This document shows, piece by piece, positions 36,386 to 47,923 of a stretch of 64,000 nt of DNA (its first letter is position 1; each line of letters opens with the position of its first letter). Location: assembly GCA_025677835.1 (NCBI GenBank), contig JAIXMR010000013.1, forward strand, positions 124,001-188,000, in the 5' to 3' direction. Source of the stretch: Sporodiniella umbellata. Taxonomy: Eukaryota; Mucoromycota; Mucoromycetes; Mucorales; Rhizopodaceae. The notes below the pieces were generated by a model. The model saw only the letters and a program-made list of their open reading frames with translations, ran no database searches and had not been told where the DNA came from. Position numbers and translations under genes: made by a program.

Positions 36386-39300
36386 GACTAATCAAAGCAA
36401 AAGAAAATAAAAAGAAACGAGAGACTTATAAAAGAAAGGCTTATCCACTCTGTTTAATAAGAAGAAAAGACACAAAAAAAAAAAAAAAAAAAGTTATTTA
36501 AAAGCTTTTCGAAAAGATTTGCTGTTTACAAATATACAAACAAACTACAATAAACAAACAAAAGAAAAAAGCAAAAACTGAAAGTAAAAGCGAAAAAAAA
36601 CCTCTTTTTATAAAAGGGACTATTTACTTGAACAGATTAGTTTCACATTGATTATGCTGATTTGTTTATTTTGATCTTTTTTTTTTTTTCTAGTAGGTAT
36701 ATTTAGCCTACAAAAGTTATTATTATTATTATTTTTGTTGTTATTATTATTATTTTTTATTATTATTAGTGTTATCTTGAATCTACAGAATTCGAAATAT
36801 AACCAGAAGGTAAACCATTTAAAGAATACCATGTGATTGCCTAAGGGTTCACTTTGTACGCAGCTTTTTAGCTATAGTCTGTCCGAAAATTTGATTGAAG
36901 TGTCGTTGACCAAAAAAAACAATTTGCCATTAACCCAAAAATAGCTTGATGACTTTAAAAGATCTGTTTGCTTAAAGTAGAGGGAAATAAGAAGAACGGG
37001 AAAGGAACAGAAGCTTTAATAGGCACGAGCAAAAGACAGGCCCCGGTTTTAGATATTGTTCTTCTAAACTATACGTCTATTGTCAGCCACGGTATATCCT
37101 TTGACCTTCTACTTCCTTTTAATATTGCTCATTATATCGTATTTGAAAAAGTTGAATGTTTAAAAACACTTGAAAAGTATTTTTTTTTTTCTCCCACTAC
37201 AAGAGAGTACATGAACTCACCGAATTCAAATAGCTCTGAATATCTATCGGAGGAAATAACACTGTATTAAGGGCCTATCTGTTACTTCAAAACAATGAGG
37301 CAATAAGCAAGAACGAACTCAATTCTTAGCATAACTGAAAGGAGAAGCAGGCAGTTCAAGAAAAATATTCTTAGCCGGTAAACTAAAGTTTGTCAAACAA
37401 AAAAAATAAGAGTATTTATACCTGTGCAAAAGAGGAGTCAAAACTAGCACGTAGCAAGTGGAAGATAAGGTTTTAATATCAAGGGCTCAGATTAGTAAAC
37501 ACTTAATGTGCAGATGCATATATGAGATTTTGTCAACACGGTGTTGTTTTTAGCGATACCTTGACCAACATTGTTAGTGTTCAAACCAGTGTCTATATTG
37601 AGGCCGATATCCGTATTAAAATTGATATTTCGAGATTGAGGTTTCTGACAAAACTAAATCCGTTGTTTATAATAGAGTATGTATCTATATTTTGATTTAT
37701 AGTGTGTTTGATAGCCCTATTAATATTTTCCTTACTATCAAAGTTGGTACTGATATAGCAGGTGGTGTCGATGCCATACCTTACTTTTTTTTAAAAAAAA
37801 AAAAAAAAAAAATAGCAAAAGAACAGCTGCTATTCGTCTATTAAAACGAGATGTGGGACCGATCCTACTGCCAAATCTATTCCAAGTAACAAAGCCGTTA
37901 AAAATGTTATCATTCATCAATCATCTGGTAACCGTGTTTTATTATTCACAAGATGGAGTTTGCACATTTGTTTTTCATAGTGTAACGTTTCTGCGCGACT
38001 TTGATGACACACAAGTTGTTACTTTAGAACGAATTCTTCTTATTAGTTACACAAACTATTGCAGTTAGTTTTGTCAAGAAAAAAAGAAAAATTTATAAAA
38101 CTCAAAGAGATAGCAATTTTTGAAAGAATGTCAAAAAAAAATATCACAAACATTAAGTTTTTACATTCAAATGATTCTAAAGGATACCTTTATTATATGC
38201 CCGATTTCCAAAATGTGAGCTTATAGCTTTTTTGTAGCTTTTATTCCTTTTGTTTTTATCTTATTCCGTTTAATTCTATTTTGCGTTTTGCTTTGAAGAC
38301 CAACTATATCCTTCATCGTTAATTGCATTTTTTTTTTTCTCTATATTTTGCTTTTAAAGCTTGAATTACTTATTTGGCCTGGCGATTGCTAAAAAAACAC
38401 ACTGTCTGATAAAAATTACATGTTTGATAACCGACACCTTAACAACTACTTTGCAAATGGCAACCCTTTACTATAGATAGCAGTAGGATTAAATATTTTC
38501 AATATTGCATGCTTGTCTGTCTCAACAGAATGAGTAAAAGATAAGACGTATGGTAGATACCAAGAAATGAATCAATATGTGATTTACCGCCCATCTTGAC
38601 TGATGTTCAAAATCGCATCGATTGACGATTTGCTTTGAGTATTGCACTGATATGTACAGCTGTTGTGAGATACCGCATGTAGCCCATAGCAGAAGAATTT
38701 CCCCAGCATCATATTTGAGGAAAATATTGCCAAGCAAAAGCAGTTTTAATTTACCCTCAAATGAATTATTTCTATTCTCTTATAGCCTCACTTAGTAATC
38801 TGATAGCTTGGATTTTTGCGTCAAAAAAAGTGAATGTATATATTATATAAGAGTAACAAGCTTTTAAGAAAGACTCAATGTACCATACCAACCAACACTT
38901 GGACAAATCAACTTATTATTTCTTGTCAATTCAGCAGAAGCTAAGCCAAAGGTCTACATTTGACCCCCACTTAAATGACGGTATCGTATTCTCACCAATT
39001 TTTGATTGAGCATTGGTAAAACTAATTGGAGTGCGGTGTTGAAGATGGATGTACTTTTTTTTTTTTTTTTTATAAAATAAACAGATAACCAATATGAGAA
39101 AACACTATAAAAATTAGAAGATAGTAACTGTAGATAAATCATTGCAATTATGGCAATAGAGTTATGACCATAACAAGTTGGCATCCTCTCTGAAATATAC
39201 AACATGAAAAGAGGGGATTTTTTAATAACTTGCATTAAACGTACTCTCACTATATACATATTAAAGAATCCAGATACTCACAATGCTTTATTAGTTACAA

Positions 39301-40559
39301 TCTATAGAAAACGCTTTTATAGTGTTCGTAGCTGAGTACAGAGATGTGTATGGTTACTCTTAAAAGAACAAAGTCAGGTGTAAGAGCAACTTCATAACAA
39401 GAACTCTATTTTAAATGTAAAACTAGCTTTTTCAGTTTTTCGCTTAAAATTTCAGCGACCAGCTTTTTTGATAAGACCCTAGTTTTTGTTTGTTTTAATT
39501 TTTTGGTGAATAAAAGAAAAGGATGTAGACTGAATTTTCCACAAAGTCTTGTGTTAGTTTTGAAAGCTGTCTTTGGCCCTTCAAATGAAAAAAAAAAAAA
39601 AAAAAAAAAAAAGGTATCATCAATAGTTTATGTGACTAAAACAACAGTCCCATACCACACTATATTTAAATAGTATCCTCTCTTTTGCAAAGTTATGAAA
39701 TCATTAAACTTTAATTTTGAAGACACAACAGAAGAGTAAAAATGTTTTTGTTGCATCTTTACAAGAAAATCAAATTGCTTTTATCCTATTTTATTCAATT
39801 GACCTATCGTTGACTTGGGTTGAAAACCAAGATTGATTATGTCGAGTTTTCTATAGTCAAGTGTGAAAGCTACAAAACACCCTATATGTATTTTTTTTTT
39901 TTTTTTCAAGATTGTTTTTACTATTTCTGGTTAAAGTTCAAAATAGTGTAAGCACATACTCTGTGCTTATATATTTTATCGCCCGATGAGTTCAATACCT
40001 GAGATTCTTCTTCTATTATAGCTTGCATTATATATTCAGAGCAATGTATATATATGTACTTTTTGTTAGAGATGTAAAGAAAGTGAAGCACCCTCTCCAT
40101 TCTATCGAGCTCTTAGATACTGAAAACATTTTTAATGTGTGTAAAAGGCTTTGAAAAAAAAAAAAACTCTAATATAGAAAAAGCAAAGGAATTTTTTTCA
40201 GTTTTTCGAAACTCTAAAAAAAAAAAAAAAAAGTAGAAGCTTGTGGAGTCAAGGTACCTTTTGTTCTTGATTGAATCCAAGAACGTTGTGCGATTCTCCG
40301 CTTGTCGAAATAAAAGGCAAGGATTGTGATAAGATTATAACAAACCTATTCAACCTTAAGATAGCGTGCTTAATACACGGGAAAGTGTGTTTGTAAAAAA
40401 AAAGGGAAAGGGTTTACAAGAAGCCAATGTTCTTTGAGTAGACTCATTTCAGTACCTAGTCTATCTAATCCCGTCTTATTGCTCACGTGACACGAAACAA
40501 CAATTCTCGGTACCTTTTTTTTTTGTTTTTTGTTTTTTTGTTTTTCTTGAACATTTCCA
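36386..40559. other. Intergenic, 4.2 kb, possible gene relics
   Basis: AT-rich gap upstream of chitin synthase and of the TPR gene. It has ATT-rich tracts (36717-36770), a T-run/A-run junction at 37785-37812, A-runs at 36473-36493, 39590-39612 and 40156-40168, and T-runs at 39055-39071 and 39891-39906. On the minus strand 37660-37500 reads through an Asp/Gly/Asn-rich peptide (NTDIGLNIDTGLNTNNVGQG) with no start or splice support. The plus strand from 37705 reads KVGTDIAGGVDAIPY, of similar character. These may be broken pieces of one gene family. No intact gene is called. Confidence 0.45.
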
Positions 40560-41051
40560 ATGGGAGCACCCGAAGATAATTTTGAAAAGGGAATTGAACT
40601 ACGTTTGGCTGGTAATGCAGCTTTCAAAAAATTGGAGTATGTAGAAGGTATAAGCATAAAACAAAAAACTAGAAGGTACTTGATATTTACTATTCTCTTT
40701 AGCTTTAAAGCAATACTATAACGCCATACTATATCTAAACACAGTGGGCGGACAAAAAGAAAAAGAAGCTTATAAAGAAAAATCCGAGGCACAACTCGTT
40801 ATGGTCTATAACAACATGACTACTGTATTTGCCAAGCAAGAACGCTGGGATCGTGTATTGTTTTATGCAAAGAAAGCTTTGGAATTAGATTCTACCAATA
40901 CCAAGAGTCAATTCCGCATGGGCCAAGCTCATTTAAGACTGGAAAATGTTGAGGAAGCAAAGACTTTGTTAGAAAAAGTATTAGCACAGAATCCTTCAGG
41001 TAAATATAATAAAGTGTGAGGGAAATTTATTTATACACAACATCTAAATTG

Positions 41052-41084
<33 letters not shown>

Positions 41085-41210
41085 GCAGACTCTTTAGTTA
41101 AACAGGAGCTAGCAAAGGTAGCCCAAGCAAACAAACAGAGAGAAGAAAAAGAAAAATTGATCTACAGAGCCATGATGGCCAAACTTGTACAGGAAAAGGA
41201 TAAAAAATAA
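40560..41210 (+). CDS. Small TPR protein (TTC9/immunophilin-type)
   Basis: Soluble protein of tetratricopeptide repeats; relatives bind chaperones or peptide C-termini. Three exons, 40560-40647, 40703-40999 and 41089-41210, give 168 aa. It begins FEKGIELRLAGNAAFKKLEYVEALKQYYNAILYL, the typical first TPR of FKBP-, CYP40- and TTC9-type proteins. A second repeat follows (MVYNNMTTVFAKQERWDRVLFYAKKALEL), then a third (TKSQFRMGQAHLRLENVEEAKTLLEKVLAQNP). The tail has the post-TPR extension KQREEKEKLIYRAMMAKL, like the KEKQLYLGMF ending of TTC9C. A rotamase domain is absent. The second intron contains an ATT trinucleotide repeat ending right at the acceptor. TTC9-like is the best guess; substrate or partner is unknown. 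Confidence 0.88.
41052..41085. repeat. (ATT)n microsatellite inside an intron
   Basis: About eleven ATT units ending at the TTGCAG acceptor of the last TPR-gene intron. Length change here would alter branch point to acceptor distance. Confidence 0.9.
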
Positions 41211-41257
41211 TAAAAAGGGAAACGAAAAGGGAATTTTTCTTTTTTTTTGTAGAGGGT

Positions 41258-41833
41258 TTAAGCCCTACCATCGACCAATGCAGCCAACATGATGAAAATC
41301 ACGAAAAGGGTGATAAGGATAGCTATAGAATAGCCCAGCCATCCATGCCCTACATAGAGTAATCGCCTTACGATTTGCTTTTGATTTCTAAAATAGTTGT
41401 AGACAGAGATAAGAATGCATGAGAATCCAAGACCGACAAAAACATAAGACACTGCCTTTGAATTTGAGTTGCTACGTTCCCTTGTCCAGGGCAAGGAATA
41501 CGAGGGAGCGAAATTCTTACTGGGAAGATCAATTAAAGTTATAAACCCTACACCACACAAACAGTTTAACTTGGAATCACGCAAAAATAAACAAACACAC
41601 ATGTGTCCTCTTTTTGTTTTCTAGAGACGTTGTTGATCTGCCATACCTATAAGTGCTAAAGTAGTCCCCATTCGAATCCAAGTGAGCAGATTCCTCTCAT
41701 TAGCAAGATGATCTCTAGGGTCTGGCCCGTCAACGAATGTATGAACTGAAACGTCGAGGTATTTAAAAAAATCTGAGCACCTTTGGTTATTACATAAGCC
41801 AAAGTGTTCTGGTGCTTGAAGTTCTTCTTCCAT
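41258..41833 (-). CDS. DUF202 (YidH/VTC1-like) membrane protein
   Basis: Small three-helix membrane protein of the DUF202 family (Pfam PF02656), the domain also found in the Vtc1 subunit of the vacuolar polyphosphate polymerase. Two exons, 41833-41647 and 41547-41258, give 158 aa. The family hallmark DPRDHLANERNLLTWIRMGTTLALIG is at about residues 37-62 and forms the conserved amphipathic start and first helix. Two further helices follow (AVSYVFVGLGFSCILISVYNYF and YSIAILITLFVIFIMLAALV), with a basic NQKQIVRR between them. The N-terminus is acidic and Cys-containing. The gene is tail to tail with the TPR gene, 47 bp apart. Whether it belongs to the VTC complex cannot be read from the sequence. 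Confidence 0.9.
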
Positions 41834-42265
41834 ATTTTCTTTTGAAAAACGAAAAAAAAAAAAAAAAAAAAAAAAAGAGAGAGAGAGAGGTAAAACCCAA
41901 ACGACCCATACCTTATTTATATAAACCCTTTTGACTACGTAACACACTTTAGGGTATTTACTATAAATAAACAGACACTTTCTCTTATCTTTCTTAACCC
42001 CTCTTCTATTCTGTGGCAAGATGCATAAAGGACTCCTTCAGTTATCCAGCTGATGAATCACAGACGATAGAATAACCTGTGTTACTTTTGAACAGAGAAA
42101 CATTCATGTATGATATGTCATGACAGCCCAACTTTATTTCTAGCACATGTTTTCTGTCATTTATGTGATTCAATATGAAGCCATAACAATAGGGAAAAAA
42201 AAAAAAGTTTAAATGTATAAGGTATCATGCAGACCTGTATATTTGGTTTTTTTTTTTCCCTCTGC

Positions 42266-42301
<36 letters not shown>

Positions 42302-42323
42302 TTTTCTAGTTGAAGTGTCTTTT
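41834..42323. other. Intergenic, 0.5 kb
   Basis: Upstream region of the DUF202 gene, beginning with a 22-nt A-run on the plus strand (41854-41875) and an AG repeat (41876-41890), both close to its start. A TA microsatellite (42270-42299) lies just past the TMEM70-like stop. No gene is seen. Confidence 0.55.
42270..42299. repeat. (TA)n microsatellite
   Basis: About 15 TA units in the 3' region of the TMEM70-like gene. Confidence 0.9.
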
Positions 42324-43070
42324 TTAAATTTCTCTTTTTTGAACTCGTTTCGTAAGTGCATTGAGATAAGGATCAGCCTCCATAATTTCTCTTTCCAAGG
42401 TAAAGATGGATTTAGCACCCGTCTTTTGTTCCCATACCAATCCCTTGGTGGTAGACTTATGTTTTAGTTGAGACAACCACATGTTTTGCTCTTTGAAACG
42501 TCCCCAAAAAGAGATGGTTTCCAGTCCGATATACTTGTCTTTCATTTCCTTGGGTCGTTTTCTTTCTCTTTCTACTTTTTTGATATCGTCATAAACAATC
42601 AGTTTGGTCACGTAGCCTCTTGTATAAAAATGAACAAAAATAGCAGGCGAAATGGCAGATATACCGGCTGTTTTTAAAAGGGAGGAAAAACATGTTAAAA
42701 CAAAACAAAACAGGGAATGCATACCTAGCGCTACACTCAAAAGAGGTGCCTGGCCTGTGCTTGCTAACCCTGGAACTGCAATCAGACCACATACACCAAA
42801 AAAAGAGGCTGTCATTTTATATCGCTTCATAGTTTCCGCAAAAGGCCCTACAGTATATAGATAAATTTCTTGATAAACACAATCGATTCTGTTTCAGGTA
42901 TAGATCGTACCGAGATAAACAAGTGTCCTCTGTATTTCATTGACAGCATGTTTGTCTTTGCCATTAATCAGTTGATTACTAGTAAATTTCCCTGCCGATT
43001 GGCTTGGAAGTGTAGAGTATTTTGAAACCTGACACGACCTTAAAAAAAATTGGCTGCGTGATGCTAACAT
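42324..43070 (-). CDS. TMEM70: TMEM70-like mitochondrial membrane protein
   Basis: Homologue of TMEM70, an inner-membrane factor that helps assemble ATP synthase (and complex I in animals). Three exons, 43070-42911, 42847-42725 and 42667-42324, give 208 aa. The start at 43070 is preferred because it opens a mitochondrial presequence (MLASRSQFFLRSCQVSKYSTLPS) with Arg/Ser and no acidic residue. The family core is VYLGPFAETMKRYKMTASFFGVCGL, followed by a second hydrophobic stretch and the hallmark HFYTRGYVTKLIVYD (human: LLHFITKGYVIRLYH). The C-terminal matrix part is basic (KKVERERKRPKEM). A more upstream Met at 43121 would spoil the presequence. Function is by family; fungal members are less studied. 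Confidence 0.83.
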
Positions 43071-43183
43071 TATATACAAAAAGCCTTTTGTAGAAAAAAA
43101 AAAAAAAATAGAACAACTCAACTGTACATGCTTTCAGTATAGAAGTGGCTTGAACCCCAATGCTGTCGGTATTTGAATGCGTC

Positions 43184-43218
<35 letters not shown>

Positions 43219-43513
43219 GGAATAGGCGCGTCATCTTTATTCAATACGTTTGCGATGCGTTTGTACTACCTGAAGAAAGGCTGGTCCAACTCCTCGACTT
43301 TAATCGATAGACATCCAAACAAGTCAGACCAAGCTCAATTTAATAGCAATGAATTATGATTTGCTGTTGCCGTAAACTTGTGAAAATCCGTAGTCTTGAT
43401 CGTATCTACATGTGCTATAAGTCTTTGATGTCAAAGTAGACGATAGAAATCAGATAACTTTTCTTTTATTGCTAGTATGATAAATACCCCCTCGATATAA
43501 AAAGAGGGCTACC

Positions 43514-43544
<31 letters not shown>

Positions 43545-44009
43545 CCCCCACTCGTCTCTATTGTTAACATCTACTGCTGTCAGTTTTAATAGTGCATCTG
43601 ATAAGAACCATTTAGAGGATAGCTCAGTTCAGCCCTCGATAGGATGGCGCCATACTTTGTATAAAGTTCGCAGGTTTAATTTCAATCAAAACCAACGATG
43701 GTTATTATATACAAAACAGCTTTACCAGGAAAAATATATATATATATATATATATTAAATAGGGTGAAAAGAGCAAGCGTGAATGACACCAACGTGATTT
43801 ACATCTGGATTTCTCTTTATGCTATGGAGATCCAATCAGCTGAGAGTGAAACAAATGACCTATGTATGATTGGATCTGCGCAGTACGAAAAATCTACCAT
43901 TTCTGTTTCAAGATCCGATAATGGCATGTCTCATCTTTTTTTTATTTTTCTTTCCGTATTTTTTTCTTTTATATACACAAAAAAAAAAAAAAAAAGAGGG
44001 GAGAGAAAG
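43071..44009. other. Divergent intergenic, 0.9 kb, with coding-like debris
   Basis: Lies between the TMEM70-like start and the NPC2-like start. It carries an A-run at 43185-43216, a T-run/A-run junction at 43514-43544 and a TA repeat (43735-43755). The coding-like stretch is described separately. Confidence 0.5.
43254..43935 (+). pseudogene. Possible broken or cryptic spliced gene
   Basis: Three consecutive plus-strand stretches look more like protein than the surrounding DNA, but they lie in different frames. The first begins MRLYYLKKGWSNSSTLIDRH at 43254 and stops at 43356-43358. An overlapping frame then reads ICCCRKLVKIRSLDRIYMCY. From 43561 a frame reads SSVQPSIGWRHTLYKVRRFN, and after the TA repeat (43735-43755) another frame reads NDTNVIYIWISLYAMEIQSA to SISVSRSDNG. 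An in-phase splice from 43658 (GTATAA) to an AG just before 43763 would join the last two. I do not recognise a family. It may be an eroded gene, a real gene with introns I cannot resolve, or chance. Confidence 0.25.
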
Positions 44010-44742
44010 ATGAAGTCTATGTTTGTTAGTTTGTATTTGCTGATTGTGTTGGTTGTAAGCGGAATAAGCTGCTTGCCTCGACTTGTACTCCAGAAAAATG
44101 TGGATACGTTGGAAGGGTCCACTAAACTCATTACTGAATGCGATAACCTACCTAGCCTCTTGACGTAACCCCATACATCTTGTCCAAAGCCCCTTTTTGA
44201 CCCATGTTTCTTCTTTTCGGCTATAGTATCGATTATATTCGCCTAACACCTGAAGTCCCTGCTCGAGGTCAGAAACTTGTGATTGATTTCAAGGGCTATT
44301 TGTCAGAACAAGTGCCTGAGGGTACAAAAGTAGAAATTATTGTCAAACTTGGTGTGATTCAGTTGATTCGCAAAACCTTTGATTTTTGTGAGAAAATTCA
44401 AGAAATTAACGAAAAATGCCCTGTGCCTCAAGGCGACCTCGTTCTTCACAAGGAAATCGATTTACCCCAACAAATTCGTAAGTTGTATGTCTCTTTTTAC
44501 GCCGAAACTCACCACTCTTTTTACATTCCTCCTTTGATTTTAATTAACAATAATAGCACCTGTAAGTTTGATTTTCCTTTTTTTTTTAAAAAAAAAAAAA
44601 GACAAGATGCATAGCAGCTAAAGATTATCATTTATTTATTTATTTTCGATAGGGAAAATACACTGTTCATGCTGAAATTACAACTCCTGAAAGCAAAAGA
44701 GTCACGTGTCTTGTTGGTGCCACTGTCTTTCCTAGAAAATAG
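44010..44742 (+). CDS. NPC2: NPC2/ML-domain lipid-transfer protein (PG/PI-TP type)
   Basis: Secreted or vacuolar beta-sandwich that binds sterol or phospholipid. Four exons (44010-44164, 44227-44477, 44557-44561, 44653-44742) give 166 aa. Residues 1-21 are a signal peptide (MKSMFVSLYLLIVLVVSGIS). The ML fold shows C46 (TECDNL), the block IDYIRLTPEVPARGQKLVIDFKG, LGVIQLIRKTFDFCEKI, KCPVPQGD and the final IPPGKYTVHAEITTPESKRVTCLVG. Cys positions allow the usual three disulphides. The PPGKY segment can only be read in frame if a 5-nt exon (CACCT, 44557-44561) is included between two introns of 79 and 91 nt. Fungal relatives are called phosphatidylglycerol/phosphatidylinositol transfer proteins. 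The ligand cannot be told from the sequence. Confidence 0.92.
44557..44561 (+). other. Five-nucleotide microexon of the NPC2-like gene
   Basis: CACCT, preceded by an AATAATAG acceptor and followed by a GTAAGT donor. With the last base of exon 2 it supplies both Pro codons of the IPPGKYTV motif and restores phase 0. Skipping it changes the frame of the last exon and destroys the motif. Confidence 0.85.
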
Positions 44743-45305
44743 ATTACATAAAAAAGATGCATCTTGTTTCTAGAAGGTCTGATAGAAGGGTATCTATAAA
44801 CGAAATCTTGGTATGGATAGAGTCAGAATATCTGTCGTTTACGTTCGTTTTGAACAAACCATAATAAAAAAAAAAAAAAAAAAGAAAACAGTAAACTTGA
44901 TCGAACTTTAAATCTGAAGAAATTTGTAATAGTAAGCAACAGAAGCATTGCTCTCTCTCTTTATTGATGCAGCTCATCTTATCTTCAGCTACTTTATATA
45001 CTTTAAACTATAAAAGAGCGATACATTTTGCTTTACCTCTTTTACAAGGTGTCTTCTTATACTCCCCCTCATAAACAAAAGAAACTACCTACAGAGCAAG
45101 CACGTAAAGTTTAGAAAACTTGCGAAAAAAAAAAAAAAAAAAGGTAGAGTGACAAACTTTAAAAAGGATGTAGATAGAAATGGAACATGGTATTCTATCT
45201 ATACTCGCTTTAGCGATGTTAAAGTGGCTTTGCTTTAGTTGTGGAGGTTCATGTATACTAAACTAAGAATCCTGTTTATACATATCACTAGGCCTACCTT
45301 ATTTG

Positions 45306-45340
<35 letters not shown>

Positions 45341-45885
45341 AGTATTAATAAGTTTCAATACCATAGGGGAGGGTGGAAATTAAATGTTTTTAAAAGACAA
45401 GTTTGTATTTAAAGAATGTCGGCTATGTAAGCGATTGTTGTAAGTCTAGAGGTACTGCTTTTGATAAATAATCGAGCATTAGCATCTGCAACAAGATGAG
45501 AGAGTATCCTAATGTAGTTGAAGTTGTACATATTCTTTTAAAAAAAGAGTTGCATTCTACAGCAAGTCAAAATAATAATAATAATAATAAAACTCCACTG
45601 TGCACAGATAGTATCAAGCTTAACCATCCGTCTGTTCAATTCTATACTGCACTAAGAGTTTGTGGATCTATAAGGTCTTTTGCTTATCTACTAACCATCA
45701 TCGATGTTGTTATGGAAACTGAAGGGTTGCTCAAAGTCATAACAGAAACAAATTCTATCTTTGTAAAGAAAATGGGTGCTACTCTTTAGAGACTCATTGA
45801 ACGTATTCCATCAAAACATAGACTACGAAAAGAAAAGGCTATTTATCGTTGTATTTTTCAAGTCACCAAATTTTTTTTACGATCC

Positions 45886-45926
<41 letters not shown>

Positions 45927-46759
45927 GATCGGATAATGTTAACACATTATATTTAAACATTTGATCTAGAAAGGAAAAAGAAAATAAAAGCGCTCTAAAA
46001 CTGCTTTTTTTTTTAACCTTTACCCTATCGATTTACCGAGGGAGAAGTGTACTTTGAATTAGTTTCCTTATTTGTATAATCTTGTACCCTTGGGTAACGG
46101 AGAATTTATTGAGTTGGGCAACATGTAAAAGAGGGTTTAGAGTGTGATTTTTAAAGAAACAATCCAAAAAAAAAAAAAAAAAAGTAAAAGTCGATTGACA
46201 AAACTAGGGAAGGTGGGAGGAGAAGGGAAGAAGCTGGACAGTGTCAAGAGTGATAAAATAAATTAAATCTGAGTTGATAGGGTTTAGTGTAACAAAAAAA
46301 AAAAAAAAAAGGCGAGTGCACCTCGGCTACTTTTCTGAGTTGTTTCAGTAAAGGTTTTGGGTAAAAGTCAAAATAAAATGTTTGAAAAGCTCTCTAAGGA
46401 TCTTTTTTTTTTTTTTTTTTTTTTTGGTTTCCCGAACAGACGGATATGTAGATCTTTTATTGAAAAGAGTAAACTTGGTAGTCTAGCCGATTCATTCCTC
46501 GTTCTTTATTCTAGAGTAGGAAAAGGGTTGCATGTGTCATGCTTATCGCGCTCTATTTCGCTTGCTTTCTTTTTTTTCTTTCTTTTCTTTATTCCCCAAA
46601 AACTGTAGTTACCGCACCATTTAATTAATTGTATTTTCCTTAGCCAGAAAAAAAAAAAAAAAAAAAAACCCTATCATACTAACCTCCTTGAAAGTTCTTT
46701 GGATGGATGAGCTATTTTTGCCAGTGGCCTAGAGAGTTCAATCCAAAAGGAGGGGAAAT

Positions 46760-47040
46760 CTTTGTTTTGTTTGTTTCTGATAAGGTTTCTTGCCCAAAAT
46801 CAGAAAGAAAAAAGTGTTTGGAAATAAAAAAAAAAAAAAAGTCTTTATCTGGTAGATATGCTCGAGCCCTCTTTTTATTTGATACTCCACAAGGAGTGCT
46901 GTTTCCGTGATGATTCTCGCAACTTGTTTATAAACCCTCCTCTTTTAGGAGTACGTGTTTATAGTCGCGTTATTTAAAGAAACGGTAACTTGTCTTCAAA
47001 AAGAAAGACAGTCAGATTGTAAATCTATTTAGTCGTCATA
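46760..47040. repeat. Old dispersed repeat, copy 1 (partner at 58.1 kb)
   Basis: Aligns by eye with 58070-58375 in the same orientation. Shared words include gtttgtttctga, cccaaaatca, tttaaagaaa and agtcgtcata in the same order with similar spacing. The partner is more AT-rich. The type of element is unknown. Confidence 0.55.
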
Positions 47041-47092
47041 ACAAGAACTATCTTTCTTTTTCTTAATGCTGTCTGATTTAATCGGTATTCTG

Positions 47093-47129
<37 letters not shown>

Positions 47130-47923
47130 GAAAAAATATAAATGTCGCCGAAATTGCGTTTGAACACAAAAAACCCAAAAAAAGACAAAAAAAAGGGACT
47201 ATAGTGACACAATCGCATTGATAGTCCAAAGGCACCTTTTTTTTTTTTTTTTGAAAGACAGTCCTCCCAATTTTTTTTTTTTTTGGTTACTAACCAGCCT
47301 AAACATTCTCCAGAAAGTTAACGTTGTTTATCCTCACAGACAAAACAATAATAAAGCGTTTATGTTAACCACCCTCTTTATTACCCGACAAAAAAAAAAA
47401 AAAAAAAAAGCAGTGCATTTTACCCAAAAAAATCTGAGCTATTCAATGTTAAACACTTTTTTTTTGTCAGTCTATTATAAAGGGAGAGACGATAACGTAT
47501 ATATATATATATATATATACATGTGCCTATGTGTATGTGTATGTCTATGTGTATGTGTATGTGTATGTGTATATCTATGTCTATATGTACGTGTGTGTGT
47601 GTGTGTACGTGTATACATTTGAAGGATAAACGGCGTACATGTAAATCTGAGATAATAAACATTATTAGAGATAATTTTGTGTTTTACATGACAAAAAGTC
47701 AGGGTCCATTCAACAGAAAAAAACAGAAAAAAAGAAAAACAACTCTATTTAGAGGAAATCATAATAAATACACTTTATATTTCATATAGAACGCATACAC
47801 ATTCATTATCTACATAATCTGGGCATATAGGGAAAAGCTTAATCGTTGTTGCGCTTATGTTTTTTTTTTTTTTTTTTTTTTTGAAAGATGAGATGACACT
47901 GATAAAAAATTAGAGAAAAAGAG

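Noticed and set aside
43071..43121. Upstream Met (43121) as the TMEM70-like start
   Set aside because: It would add a Phe-rich segment from an A/T run and bury the mitochondrial presequence; the Met at 43070 fits better.
43618..43690. tRNA-like A box (tagctcagttc)
   Set aside because: No matching B box at the right distance and no cloverleaf or acceptor stem.
44204..44614. Reading the NPC2 exon straight through without the microexon
   Set aside because: It runs into Asn/Lys-rich and poly-Phe sequence and loses the conserved PPGKYTV block; two good introns explain the region better.
45300..45345. Long A-runs as poly-A tails of retroposed copies
   Set aside because: Homopolymers are everywhere here, including in introns; no adjacent cDNA-like sequence or target-site duplication was found.
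47420..47662. Frame encoding alternating His-Ile and His-Val
   Set aside because: It is a translation of TG/TA microsatellite DNA, not a protein.
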